Assembly (NCBI GenBank): GCA_950096585.1
Contig: CATNDK010000001.1
Coordinates: 40,943 to 104,942 of the forward strand
Direction: 5' to 3'
Source of the DNA: Thalassococcus halodurans
GTDB taxonomy: Bacteria > Pseudomonadota > Alphaproteobacteria > Rhodobacterales > Rhodobacteraceae
DNA length: 64,000 nt
Each line of letters begins with the position of its first letter. Position 1 is the stretch's first letter. Below are positions 17,537 to 26,538 of this stretch, one piece after another. The notes beneath the pieces were generated by a model, which did not search any database, had not been told where the DNA came from, and saw only the letters and a program-made list of their open reading frames with translations. The position numbers were made by a program, and so were the translations under genes.

Positions 17537-18895
17537 TTATTGAACCGCTTGCTGGGCCGTGTTGATCAGCACCGGGAAGAACTGCTGCATTGCGCGGTTC
17601 CACGATGTGATCGGTTGTTCTTCGATAAAGATGATGTCGTTCGGGCGCATTTCGAACCGTGTTGCGAGGGTCAGGTTGATCGCGTTTCCTGCATCCAAAT
17701 GCCATGCGGTCACCGCGCCGAATTCAGCGGGATTGCTGGAAGGACGCAGAACGTAGATGTCGGACGGGTCGCCCGTTGTTACGTTAAAGCCGCCTTTTTC
17801 ATAAAGCACATCGGCCAAAGTTGCCTGCTGGCCGAAGGGCAGGGCCACACGGCTTTGGTTTGAAACCTCGCCTGCCAGATAAACGTAGTCACGTTTTTCC
17901 GCGCCCAGATCGAGTCGGCTTTGGAAATTCGTACGCTGTTCGTTCAGGGCTGCACTGCGGATCGAAATCTCGGCCTGCAGTTCGTTTAGGGCATTGCTAC
18001 GCGCCTGCTGGCGCATCTGGATGACTTCGACCTGGCTATTATAGAAGGCTAGCGCCTGATCCAGGTCGTAGTTTGTGTCGACGTAAACAGCATCGCCATC
18101 CTGCAGCTTCAGTTTTTGAAGATCAGGGCGGGCAAAGAATGTTTCGAGCGGAATCTGATAAAGTGTGCCGTCGCGATAGATACGAACTGACGCAAATTCC
18201 TCATTTTTTACTTGTACGCCACCGGATGCGGTCAAAGCTTCACTCAGATCGATGGTATTCAAGGTAACGGGCAAGATTTTCGCGCTGCCAACGGCGCCGC
18301 CAACTACCACACGTTTCGAATTGAACTCGGCGACCTCAAGCGAGAAGGCAGGATCAATTCCGTTTTCTATCAGCGCTTGGAAAACACGCGCTTCAGCTTC
18401 TTCCAGCGTCAGACCAGCGACCATTACCTGACCAAGATCAGGGATCGAGATCGAGCCGTCGTCACGGACGGTATACCCTTGCCGCTTGTTTTGGGCCGTC
18501 AAAAGACCGCTGAGTTCTTCGATTGTTGTGCCGCCGGACTTGGTTGCCAGCAACAAAACATCGCTTACTCCGATACGGTAAGCTTCGACCGGTGGTGTCG
18601 GGGGAATGCGCAGCTCAAGCGGTTTGCGTGTTTCGTTGGGAACATACGGCGCGTCGGGCAATGCGCCAGCGCCACGTAGTTGACCGCCGCCTGCTTGTTG
18701 GAAAAACGCCGCTGGCAGCGCCTTGGGTGTATAAGGGGCGCGGTTGGCGACCAGAACGGTTTGTGCATCCAGATCGACAACGCGGACCTCTGCGCCTGCA
18801 GATTGGCTTTTTACGGTGGGGGAAGTGTAAGTCACACCGCAGCCCGCGGTCACAAGGCACGTGCCAAGTACGAGTGTTTTCCAAAGACGTATCAT
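17537..18895 (-). CDS. Polysaccharide export lipoprotein (Wza-like, Poly_export plus SLBB)
   Basis: This is a 452-residue outer-membrane lipoprotein of the Wza/KpsD export family that would form the secretion channel for exopolysaccharide. A signal peptide with lipobox ending LVTAGC places the lipidated cysteine at residue 19. The Poly_export domain follows ([17 protein letters not shown] to [31 protein letters not shown]), then SLBB-type repeats ([32 protein letters not shown] and [32 protein letters not shown]). ATG at 18895 has an AGAAGGA site at good spacing; a second ATG two codons upstream touches that site. It is the last gene of a yjbH-yjbF-wza operon read leftwards and is the only outer-membrane exporter in the window. 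Confidence 0.9.
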   Translation of the reverse strand: MIRLWKTLVLGTCLVTAGCGVTYTSPTVKSQSAGAEVRVVDLDAQTVLVANRAPYTPKALPAAFFQQAGGGQLRGAGALPDAPYVPNETRKPLELRIPPTPPVEAYRIGVSDVLLLATKSGGTTIEELSGLLTAQNKRQGYTVRDDGSISIPDLGQVMVAGLTLEEAEARVFQALIENGIDPAFSLEVAEFNSKRVVVGGAVGSAKILPVTLNTIDLSEALTASGGVQVKNEEFASVRIYRDGTLYQIPLETFFARPDLQKLKLQDGDAVYVDTNYDLDQALAFYNSQVEVIQMRQQARSNALNELQAEISIRSAALNEQRTNFQSRLDLGAEKRDYVYLAGEVSNQSRVALPFGQQATLADVLYEKGGFNVTTGDPSDIYVLRPSSNPAEFGAVTAWHLDAGNAINLTLATRFEMRPNDIIFIEEQPITSWNRAMQQFFPVLINTAQQAVQ

Positions 18896-18921
18896 GGTCA
18901 TTCCTTCTAAAAGCGTGCGGC

Positions 18922-19533
18922 CTATTGCGCCTGTCGTTCGATTGTCATGTGCCCGACACCTTCGCTGATCCATTGGCGAGACCGCCAGAGCGTGCCGTTG
19001 GCCCCTTGCCAGTAGGTATTGGAAACGGAAAACCCGATCGAAGAACAAGTTTCAACAATTCTTGTCACCGGCACGGTGTTTGAGCTGATTTTAATCGTGG
19101 TGGCAGATCGGTCTGAAACCTGACATTGGAATGCCCGGAATTCAGTCTCTAACTCACCACCAAGTGTGGTTTGAAAACGTTCATAGTATGCGTCGCCGAT
19201 AGTGCCTTTAAGCGCCATCAGGCTATTCGAGACGTCGGATGACATCATGTCGTCGCCCAACCCCCGCGTTTCGACGACAAGGCCCTGATTCAGCGCAACA
19301 GACACACCCGAGGCATCGGTCCAGTTTGTGACTGCACCAAGGGTGCTATCGGCGGTCAACACCGCAGACGCGCCGCGCGATTCAAGAAAGACCCGGATCG
19401 TGGGGGTGGCTGCCTTCTGTGTGTTCAGCACAACGACCTTGTTGCTGGCTTTTGCCCGCGTCGGTAGGGTGGGAAAGCCACTGCAAGCAGACAATGACAG
19501 GGCGGCGATGACAATTGCGAAGGTAGATTTCAT
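18922..19533 (-). CDS. yjbF: YjbF/GfcB-family lipoprotein
   Basis: The protein is about 203 residues with a lipoprotein signal (AALSLSAC, Cys17) and the sequence pattern of the YjbF/GfcB family of polysaccharide-associated lipoproteins (TLGGELETEFRAFQCQVSD, then NTYWQGANGTLWRSRQWISEGVGHM). In E. coli yjbEFGH overproduction alters exopolysaccharide; the exact role of YjbF is unknown. ATG 19533 overlaps the yjbH stop as ATGA, so I chose it over an ATG six codons upstream that has a weaker AGGA site. Between yjbH and the Wza-like gene, it is probably co-translated with yjbH. Confidence 0.82.
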   Translation of the reverse strand: MKSTFAIVIAALSLSACSGFPTLPTRAKASNKVVVLNTQKAATPTIRVFLESRGASAVLTADSTLGAVTNWTDASGVSVALNQGLVVETRGLGDDMMSSDVSNSLMALKGTIGDAYYERFQTTLGGELETEFRAFQCQVSDRSATTIKISSNTVPVTRIVETCSSIGFSVSNTYWQGANGTLWRSRQWISEGVGHMTIERQAQ

Positions 19534-21635
19534 CGCCAGAATCGCCCCCATTTTTCCTGAAGATCAGGACGGTGGGTTTCCGCCACCGTTTCATACAAAC
19601 GATCCGAAACATTCAAGCGCGCGCCACCATCCCGTGTCAGCGGGCGTAGGACGGTCGAATATGTTTGCTTGGTCGGTTTTCCGGTGATCCACGACATCGG
19701 TACGCTAAGACGGATACCCTTATCAAAAGAGCCTTCGCCGAAATCTTCAAAGGGAATATCGGTCAGGGTTGCGAAGGCACCGATGCTCCAACCGTTTTCA
19801 AATGTACGGTCGACTGCCAGTGTGGCACCCCAATCGCCGGCAAGATAACGGCCGGCATCAATCTGCGTCGAAAAACCGTTGTCAAAGTCATAGTACAGGG
19901 ATGCGTGACCGGTTGTGACTTCGTATTCGCGGAATCCGAAAAGCTGATCGAATTCGCGTTGTTTCACGTGGTTCAGCTCAAACCCAAGCGCAAGATTGCT
20001 GTCGACGGGTTTCCACAAAAGCTCGCCCGAAACACCGGCATACTGGGGCTCAAGATATCCGACCGTCACACGGCCATAGACGTTGTCAGATGGCCTAAAG
20101 AAATAGGCGGCGGTCAGTTCTGGAATGGATGGATCACCTTCCTTTTCATACAGGTTGGTGTCTGACCGAACACGTTGGACAACCGAATCCGATTCACGCG
20201 TTGATTCATTCTTGTTTCCCAAAAGCGTTTTCCGGACGCGCCCCTTGAGCAAATATCCGGGTGCAGGCCGATAGGTTGCGCGTGCCTCGACCCCTAAATC
20301 GGCGCGGATAGGTGCATCCGGATCGAAAAGGCTGGTCGTGATGTAGGGCCCAAAACCCAAGTCGAGCTTGGGATAGAACTCTTCCAGCGGCTCAATGGAC
20401 GTGGATTCGGGCGCGATGTCAGCGCGGGCATAGCTTAGCCAAACGTTATCCAGATCATGCGCAAGGCTTTCCATATCTGCCCTACGTATGGTGACCCGTG
20501 TGGTGGGAACGCCGTTTACGACGGGCACAATCTTGAACGTGTCCACTGAACTCGGGATCGTTCCGGTCAGGACCCGCGCTGTGCGCCCGATTGCCTGAGG
20601 AAGGGCGCGATACGTGTCGTTCTCGATTTCAACCGTGGCCGTTGCGCCGTGAATTTCAAGCGCGTGCAGCGTGATGCCTGTCGCACTCAGGCGGCGCTTT
20701 GTAAGGAGGCGCACATTTGATCGGGCAACTTCGGTTCCCCAACCCAAAGCTACGGCTGACGCAGGCGAAATCGCCGGCGGAGTGCCCTCGAGGCCGCTGG
20801 GTGCCTTCGGTGTCTTGGGATCAACCGCTAAGGTGATCTGTGCACCGAATTGTGATCCGTAAAGATAATGCGCGCTTAGATGCACGCCGGGACGCGGCGT
20901 GTAGGTGACCCCGTAGTTCACCTGAGACTTCAGATCAAAGGCAGTCGTACTTTCCAGGGGATACCCATCGGAAGACAGTTCGACAGCAAAGCTAAGCTTG
21001 TCGTTCAGCTGGTATTCAATGCCGCCGAACAGGCCCGCATCACCTTGGAAAATCTGGTCGAATTCGACTTCACCACCCAGATTGCCATCACGCGAACCGC
21101 GGTCTTCAAAGCGCTCGTCCAGAATGCTTAGCGGGTTCTTGAAATTGTTCGCCGTGCCCAGCCGTCCCCAGCCGATTCCCGCTGTGGCACGTAGTTGGTT
21201 CGTTAGTGTTTTTGATGCGACGAGGTACTCGGATCGGTAAATGCCGGTGCCCAGAAAATCGTTCAATCCAAACGCCAGCGCTGGACGGTATTTGCCTTCG
21301 TCCATCAATCGGTAGTGGATCGAGAAACTACGGTCAAAACGGGTCGTCTCGGTGCCGTCAGAAATCGGGTACTGCGACATCCGAGAATACCGGAAACTCG
21401 CCGACAATCGGGGAGTGACCTGAAACGTAAGCGTATTTCTTGTCTGTCCCGCAAAGTGACTTGTCGAGAGCGAAAGCTCGGCATCGGCCAGGCTATGGGC
21501 TGCGGGCATTTCGATCAGGCCGGGAAACCCGTACGAGTTATACCCAGTTTTCAGCTCGGTCGCATGACTGGCTGACGCCGCGCCCATCAGGACGCCTGCA
21601 ATGCACGAAACGCGCTTCAATCGAAAGCCCCCCAT
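19530..21635 (-). CDS. yjbH: YjbH/GfcD-family outer-membrane beta-barrel protein
   Basis: This 701-residue protein has a signal peptide (CIAGVLMGAASASHA) and then the YjbH opening (NSYGFPGLIEMPAAHSLADAELS). Long alternating stretches such as LSLSTSHFAGQTRNTLTFQVTPRLSASFRYS and GVTYTPRPGVHLSAHYLYGSQFGAQITLAVD fit an outer-membrane barrel. It is predicted to assist polysaccharide export together with YjbF and the Wza-like lipoprotein. It is the first gene of that operon. A 192-base region separates it from a divergent phosphatase gene. The protein has no known catalytic motif. Confidence 0.85.
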   Translation of the reverse strand: MGGFRLKRVSCIAGVLMGAASASHATELKTGYNSYGFPGLIEMPAAHSLADAELSLSTSHFAGQTRNTLTFQVTPRLSASFRYSRMSQYPISDGTETTRFDRSFSIHYRLMDEGKYRPALAFGLNDFLGTGIYRSEYLVASKTLTNQLRATAGIGWGRLGTANNFKNPLSILDERFEDRGSRDGNLGGEVEFDQIFQGDAGLFGGIEYQLNDKLSFAVELSSDGYPLESTTAFDLKSQVNYGVTYTPRPGVHLSAHYLYGSQFGAQITLAVDPKTPKAPSGLEGTPPAISPASAVALGWGTEVARSNVRLLTKRRLSATGITLHALEIHGATATVEIENDTYRALPQAIGRTARVLTGTIPSSVDTFKIVPVVNGVPTTRVTIRRADMESLAHDLDNVWLSYARADIAPESTSIEPLEEFYPKLDLGFGPYITTSLFDPDAPIRADLGVEARATYRPAPGYLLKGRVRKTLLGNKNESTRESDSVVQRVRSDTNLYEKEGDPSIPELTAAYFFRPSDNVYGRVTVGYLEPQYAGVSGELLWKPVDSNLALGFELNHVKQREFDQLFGFREYEVTTGHASLYYDFDNGFSTQIDAGRYLAGDWGATLAVDRTFENGWSIGAFATLTDIPFEDFGEGSFDKGIRLSVPMSWITGKPTKQTYSTVLRPLTRDGGARLNVSDRLYETVAETHRPDLQEKWGRFWR

Positions 21636-21774
21636 GGCTTATTTGGGATTCGGTTTAGGCCATTACCGAACCAGATTTGACCCTAGCGGATACCATACAA
21701 AAGCAGGATTCCAAATTGTGGTCAAACGGCAACAACAGTATGTAGGAAGGGATGTGGAAAGACCCTATTTACGG

Positions 21775-21794
21775 GTGTTTTCACGATAAAACAC
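21775..21794. promoter_or_regulatory. Inverted repeat in the yjbH-phosphatase divergent region
   Basis: GTGTTTT (21775-21781) and AAAACAC (21788-21794) form 7-bp arms around a 6-base spacer, 33 bases before the phosphatase ATG. It is an operator candidate on symmetry alone. Confidence 0.3.
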
Positions 21795-21827
21795 AGGTTA
21801 CCCAAAGGCGGCCGGAGCCATAAGAAT

Positions 21828-22583
21828 ATGAAGAAAAAGTCTTTGTTTTCCCGTTTGTTCGGCAAGGAACCCAAGCCGGTATCAATGGACTGGTCTTTGA
21901 CGCCACCTAAGCCCGAAACACCGCTTGCTGTTATCGGCGATATTCATGGCAGACTAGATCTGCTGCGTGACCTTCTGGTGCAAATTCCTGACGGTTACCA
22001 AGTTGTTTGTGTTGGCGACTACATTGATCGCGGGCCAAGCAGCGTCGAGGTTCTTCGCTTTTTGTCCGAGCGTGACGACATCATCTGTCTTAAAGGAAAC
22101 CACGAAGCGATGATGCTGGATTTCCTGTCAGACCCTGATGAAAAGGGGCGCCGCTGGGTCCGGAATGGTGGGCTGCAAACGCTTGCGGAAATCGGTGTGA
22201 ACGGCCTGACCGAAATGTCTGGTGGTATGAAGCTTTTTGAAGCGCAGAACAAAATGTACGATGCGCTGGGCGAAGGTCTTGCGAGATGGATCGAAGAGCT
22301 TCCTGTCATTCATGCGTCTGGAAATATCGTTGTTGTCCATGGGGGCGCAGATCCTGCCAAATCAATTGATGAGCAAAAGCAGCGCCATCTGATCTGGGGC
22401 CATCGAGAGTTCTTCGTCAATGAACGCACCGATGGGTTGTGGATTGCGCATGGGCATACGATCTTTGATCAACCATCCTGCGAAAAAGGGCGTATTTCCC
22501 TAGATACGGGTGCATTTGCGACCGGAAGATTAACGGCTGGTCTGATCTCGGTCGATGGGACCGTCAGATTTCTGCAAAGTTGA
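21828..22583 (+). CDS. Metallophosphoesterase, Ser/Thr protein phosphatase-like (PP superfamily)
   Basis: The 251-residue protein has all PP-family metal-binding motifs: GDIHGR (residues 37-42), GDYIDRGP (63-70), GNHE (90-93), VVHGG and IAHGHT. Such enzymes in bacteria remove phosphate from Ser, Thr or His residues, or cut diadenosine tetraphosphate. It is cytoplasmic, since no signal peptide or membrane segment is seen. It lies inside the first exopolysaccharide locus, divergent from yjbH, which makes a role in control of that locus attractive, but nothing in the sequence proves it. The ribosome-binding site is weak (GGAG about 11 bases from the ATG). A strong terminator follows. Confidence 0.85.
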   Translation: MKKKSLFSRLFGKEPKPVSMDWSLTPPKPETPLAVIGDIHGRLDLLRDLLVQIPDGYQVVCVGDYIDRGPSSVEVLRFLSERDDIICLKGNHEAMMLDFLSDPDEKGRRWVRNGGLQTLAEIGVNGLTEMSGGMKLFEAQNKMYDALGEGLARWIEELPVIHASGNIVVVHGGADPAKSIDEQKQRHLIWGHREFFVNERTDGLWIAHGHTIFDQPSCEKGRISLDTGAFATGRLTAGLISVDGTVRFLQS

Positions 22584-22594
22584 TCGTGCAAAAT

Positions 22595-22620
22595 AAAAGC
22601 GCGCCGTAGGGCGCGCTTTT
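22595..22620. terminator. Bidirectional terminator between phosphatase and YjbE-like gene
   Basis: AAAAGCGCGCC (22595-22605) pairs with GGCGCGCTTTT (22610-22620) around a 4-base loop. A-runs on the left and T-runs on the right suit both convergent genes. Confidence 0.88.
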
Positions 22621-22644
22621 AATCCTACACTTCTGAAGAAGTGA

Positions 22645-22938
22645 TTAGTTTGTGCCGCTGGAGCTGGAGTCGCCGCCACCCAGAAGCAGAGCACCCAGAA
22701 CCAGTGCGCCAATCGCAACACCAGCACCGCCGCCGTTCAGGCTGCCTTTTGCTGCAACTTCTTCCGCACATGTGACGCCTACTTCACCGTTCGGCAGGAA
22801 CTCTGCAGATGTGATAACACCGCCGTTGCATGCGTCAGACGCGATTGCGACTTCCATTGCTGTGCTTTCGCCACCGGCGAATGCAGATGTTGCAGAAGAT
22901 GCGATCAAGGCTGCCGCCAGGTAGTTGCCAAGTTTCAT
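22645..22938 (-). CDS. Small exported protein with Gly-rich hydrophobic tail, YjbE-like
   Basis: A 97-residue protein with a clear Sec signal peptide (cleaved after AFA, residue 21), two cysteines (37 and 57) in a short mature domain, and a glycine/alanine/leucine hydrophobic stretch (about residues 72-86) followed by GGGDSSSSGTN. The layout (signal, short domain, hydrophobic Gly run, GGGD plus Ser/Thr tail) recalls E. coli YjbE, the small first protein of the yjbEFGH operon, but overall similarity is low and the link is my inference. The ATG at 22938 has a GGAG site at suitable spacing. It lies close to yjbF and yjbH homologues, separated from them by the phosphatase. Confidence 0.72.
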   Translation of the reverse strand: MKLGNYLAAALIASSATSAFAGGESTAMEVAIASDACNGGVITSAEFLPNGEVGVTCAEEVAAKGSLNGGGAGVAIGALVLGALLLGGGDSSSSGTN

Positions 22939-23236
22939 TTCAAGCACTCCAAAAAAAGCTTTGTGGTTTGGTATATTCATAGGCGAACGGTACAACTCAA
23001 GCCAGCAAAAATTTGTGAAACTAAGCTGAAAAAGCGGAATTGTTCCTATTTTCGGGATAATTTTGGAAATTTGAAATCATGCCGAAAGAATATGACCGCT
23101 GCTATTCAAAACCCATGTTGCGTCAGGTGAATCATTTTGGGTCAAACTTGTGTCTAAGGGGCTTACCTGCTAGCCCGACGGCAAATCAAAGCGCACCTCG
23201 TTTTGCTCGATCTCAGCGGCATTGGAAATCGGAATA
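22939..23236. other. 298-base AT-rich gene-free stretch
   Basis: This divergent region between the YjbE-like gene and the epimerase is markedly AT-rich and holds no open frame worth calling, no RNA gene that I recognise, and no long repeat. It must contain both promoters; I could not choose one with confidence. Confidence 0.5.
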
Positions 23237-24250
23237 ATGACCAGAGTTTTCATAACAGGAACGGCCGGATTTATCGGTTTTCATCTCGCAAAGCTTTTGC
23301 TTTCAGAGGGCTTTGTCGTTCATGGCTATGACGGGATGACAGATTACTATGACGTAGCGCTGAAACAGCGACGTCATTCAATGCTTCTGCAGAATGCCAA
23401 CTTTTCAGCCACCGAAGGGATGCTGGAAGATCAGGATCTGGTGGACAAAACCATTGATGGTTTCCAACCCGATGTGATCGTGCATTTGGCGGCTCAGGCC
23501 GGCGTCCGGTACAGTCTTGAAAATCCGCGGGCCTATCTGGATTCGAACGTAATCGGAACGTTCAACATCATGGATGCTGCTCGCAGGCTTAAAGTGCAGC
23601 ATTTGCTGATGGCTTCCACGTCGTCGGTTTATGGTGCGAACGAGGTTATGCCGTTCACGGAAACGGAAAAGGCCGATACGCAGCTAACGATCTATGCTGC
23701 GACCAAAAAGGCCAACGAGTCGATGGCGCATTCCTACGCGCACCTTTGGGATCTGCCGACAACCATGTTCCGTTTCTTCACAGTTTATGGTCCTTGGGGT
23801 CGTCCCGACCTTGCGCTTTATAAATTTGTGGATGCAATCCTCGAAGATCGTCCGATTGATATCTACAATCACGGTGACATGTACCGTGACTTTACCTACG
23901 TCGACGATCTGGTGCGCGCGATCAGATTGCTGATCGACGCGGCCCCGGAAATGCCAGACCAACGCACGGATGTTCCCGCTTTCGATAGCATTTCACCGGT
24001 CGCGCCCTTCCGCGTGGTGAACATCGGCAATTCAGAGAAAGTACGACTTCTCGATTTTGTGGATGCGATCGAAGAGTCTTTGGATAAAAAGGCGATCCGC
24101 AATTACATGCCGATGCAGATGGGCGATGTACCTGCGACTTGGGCGGATGCAAGCCTTCTGCAGCATTTGACAGGATATCGTCCTCAAACCGCGTTTAAGG
24201 ACGGAATTGATCGGTTCGTAAGCTGGTTCCGTGAATACTACGACAAGTAA
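23237..24250 (+). CDS. NAD-dependent epimerase, UDP-glucuronate 4-epimerase-like
   Basis: A 337-residue extended short-chain dehydrogenase. The NAD motif is ITGTAGFIGFHLAKLL near the N-terminus; catalytic residues are the serine in STSSVYG and the Tyr-x-x-x-Lys in YAATKKANE. The phrases HLAAQAGVRYSLENPRAYLDSN and RFFTVYGPWGRPDLALYKF are typical of the UDP-glucuronate/UDP-galacturonate epimerase subgroup (LspL, Cap1J). It would supply a uronic acid precursor for the polysaccharide. I prefer ATG 23237; an in-frame TTG at 23222 would add five residues. The stop codon directly abuts that of the convergent Wzc-like gene. Confidence 0.86.
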   Translation: MTRVFITGTAGFIGFHLAKLLLSEGFVVHGYDGMTDYYDVALKQRRHSMLLQNANFSATEGMLEDQDLVDKTIDGFQPDVIVHLAAQAGVRYSLENPRAYLDSNVIGTFNIMDAARRLKVQHLLMASTSSVYGANEVMPFTETEKADTQLTIYAATKKANESMAHSYAHLWDLPTTMFRFFTVYGPWGRPDLALYKFVDAILEDRPIDIYNHGDMYRDFTYVDDLVRAIRLLIDAAPEMPDQRTDVPAFDSISPVAPFRVVNIGNSEKVRLLDFVDAIEESLDKKAIRNYMPMQMGDVPATWADASLLQHLTGYRPQTAFKDGIDRFVSWFREYYDK

Positions 24251-26434
24251 TTACGTATCGTAGTAACCCTCTCCATAAGCAGCATAGGCGCCATAACGCC
24301 CGCCATAGCCATAACGGCGCATGCCCTTGGGATCGACCTGCGAAAGCACTAGGCCGGTAAGGTTAAGGTTTGCCGTCGAAAACTGGCGAATAGATTCCGT
24401 GATCTGCGATTTGCTTGTACGGTCCCATGCCACAGTGAAGATAATAGCATCCACAGATTGACCAATGACACGCGCGTCGGGAACGACCAGCACAGGCGGC
24501 GTGTCGATGATCACAATGTCATAGTGGTCACGGGCGTTCTGAATGAACTCTTTGAACTTGGCCGATGAAAATACGTCAGCCGCGTTTGCGCTCGATTTCT
24601 CGCCCATCAGAATATCGACGTTCATGCGGGAATCGCGAATGATCAGGTCTTCAATGGGCGTTTCGCCGGTCATCGCGGTCAAAACGCCACCGCGCTTTCC
24701 GGACCCATCAAAGTACTCATTGAAGGTGCGTCGACGGATGTCCCCTTCGACCAGCAAAACCTTGCGGCCCATGCCGGACAGGTTGTGAGCAAGCGAAATC
24801 GCCTGTGTTGTCTTGCCCTCTCCAGGGACAGAAGATGTGGACATGATCACCTGCGGGGGTGTGTCGATGTCGGACAAAAGAACCGAGGTTCGAAGGTTGC
24901 GGATCGCTTCGGACGCAGCCGACGTGGATTTAGTGTTCAGGTAGTCGATCAACTGGTCCCGACGGGTGATTTCCATCTTGGGGATTTGGCCAAGAATTGG
25001 CAGGCCTGTATATTCTTCAAGTTCCTCGGCCGTTCTGAAACCGGAATGGACAAACTGCTGGAACAGAACGAATGCGCTTCCAAGGACCGTGCCGAAGAAT
25101 GCAGTGACAAGAACGATCCGCATTTTCTGCGGCTCGACGTATCTACCAACAATCGCCTCAGACAAAATGCGGCTGTCGGCCTGTTGCAGACCCCTTTGAA
25201 CGGTGGCTTCCTTCAGGCGCGTTAGAAAGGTCTCGTAAAGAATACGCGTCGCTTCAAGCTCACGTTCCAGTTCCTGAAGTTTGACGAAATCAGCGGATTG
25301 AACATCGATCAATTCCTGCTGGCGTTTCACAGCATCCTGCAAGGCAACACTTTGCTGCTCAAGACGCGTTTTCGAGTTTTCCTCGCGTGTGATGGCAAGG
25401 TTCAGCCGGTCTTCGAAAAGCTGAACAGCGGTTTCATTGCCGCTATTGATCTGTGCCAAGATGCGCTGAAGTGTGGGGTCATCGATCTGTTGTGCCAAGC
25501 CCTCGCGGTCGCCCGCATCTTTTAGTTCCTGAATTTTGGCCAGTCTCGCTTCGCTGATCGCAATGTTGGCCAGCGTTTCGTTCAGACGATCCCGCACATC
25601 GATAAGCTGTCGGTTCAGGGCCTGCAGGCTTTCGGCGTTGATTAGATCGGTGTTCGATCTCAGGTCTTTAATCTCGTTCTCGCGTCGGCGTAGCTCTGCT
25701 TCAAGCTCGGTCACGCGTTCAGACAACCACTTAACGGCCTGTTCGGTTGCCTGAAATTTGGTTTCGACCTGATCATCAATGTACAGCTGGGCCAGCGTGT
25801 TCGCCATCAACTGCGACTTATAGCGATTGGTCGAAGTCGCTGAGATGCTAAAAATATAAGTTCCTCGAACGATAGACGCGGAAACTGCAGCACTAGTTAC
25901 GGAAACAGTTGCCGTAAGCTCTGCGTCGGCCTGACGTTGATCGCGGAGCGCTTTTTCGGCGTCGGTTAATGGTTCTGCCTCATCTCGGCCGGCCAACGAA
26001 CTCAAAAACGAAGACACTTTTGAGAGCGAAAAAGTGGGTTCGGGGCGCAGTGTGGGATTGAACTCGGGGTCTGAAAGTAGATCAAGTTCATTAACAAGCT
26101 TAGCAATCAGCCCTCTGGACTTAATGACGTGCAGTTCGGTTTGAAGGCTGGATGCTTCCTTGGAAACACCAGACACCACGCTCTCAATGTCAACCAAGGG
26201 TTCGACATTCAGCTGCAATGCCAGGGATGCTGTTGACGTATACTTGGGAACAGCGACTCGATAAGCGTAATAGCCACCGATCATGGCGAACAGCAGGCCC
26301 ATCGCCAAAATGATCCACTTGCCGCGCCAAAGCGAAGCCCCGACTTCGACAAAGTCGATCTCTTTATCATCACTAAACTTGATCACGCCGTCACGGTCGC
26401 TGGCACGAGACGTGTTTTTAACTTTTTCGAGCAT
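24251..26434 (-). CDS. Wzc-like tyrosine autokinase and chain-length regulator
   Basis: This 727-residue inner-membrane protein combines a Wzz domain and a bacterial tyrosine kinase. The first transmembrane segment is at about residues 41-60 and the second at about 440-460 (VLVTAFFGTVLGSAFVLFQ), with a long periplasmic coiled-coil between. The cytoplasmic kinase has Walker A (SSVPGEGKTTQAISLA), Walker A' (VLLVEGDIRRR) and Walker B (DIVIIDTPPVLVVPDA). The last 20 residues hold seven tyrosines (RRYGYGGRYGAYAAYGEGYY), the usual autophosphorylation cluster. It would control polymer length with the Wza-like exporter. The paralogue near 57-59 kb lacks this tail. Confidence 0.92.
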   Translation of the reverse strand: MLEKVKNTSRASDRDGVIKFSDDKEIDFVEVGASLWRGKWIILAMGLLFAMIGGYYAYRVAVPKYTSTASLALQLNVEPLVDIESVVSGVSKEASSLQTELHVIKSRGLIAKLVNELDLLSDPEFNPTLRPEPTFSLSKVSSFLSSLAGRDEAEPLTDAEKALRDQRQADAELTATVSVTSAAVSASIVRGTYIFSISATSTNRYKSQLMANTLAQLYIDDQVETKFQATEQAVKWLSERVTELEAELRRRENEIKDLRSNTDLINAESLQALNRQLIDVRDRLNETLANIAISEARLAKIQELKDAGDREGLAQQIDDPTLQRILAQINSGNETAVQLFEDRLNLAITREENSKTRLEQQSVALQDAVKRQQELIDVQSADFVKLQELERELEATRILYETFLTRLKEATVQRGLQQADSRILSEAIVGRYVEPQKMRIVLVTAFFGTVLGSAFVLFQQFVHSGFRTAEELEEYTGLPILGQIPKMEITRRDQLIDYLNTKSTSAASEAIRNLRTSVLLSDIDTPPQVIMSTSSVPGEGKTTQAISLAHNLSGMGRKVLLVEGDIRRRTFNEYFDGSGKRGGVLTAMTGETPIEDLIIRDSRMNVDILMGEKSSANAADVFSSAKFKEFIQNARDHYDIVIIDTPPVLVVPDARVIGQSVDAIIFTVAWDRTSKSQITESIRQFSTANLNLTGLVLSQVDPKGMRRYGYGGRYGAYAAYGEGYYDT

Positions 26435-26538
26435 GAGTACTGGGCCGTGTTGTTACGTGATTGCTTTCGCATAATGAACGAAGTCAGGCAACTTGGCACC
26501 CTGACTGCTTGCCACCCTAACAGGTGCCGTTCGAGGTC

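Noticed and set aside
19960-19975. parS-like TGTTTCACGTGGTTCA inside yjbH
   Set aside because: Three mismatches all fall in the right arm, so symmetry is lost. It is also far from the other sites.
26472-26530. Inverted repeat GGCACC/GGTGCC upstream of the first Wzc-like gene
   Set aside because: Six-base arms separated by 22 bases are expected by chance, and no further pairing extends them.
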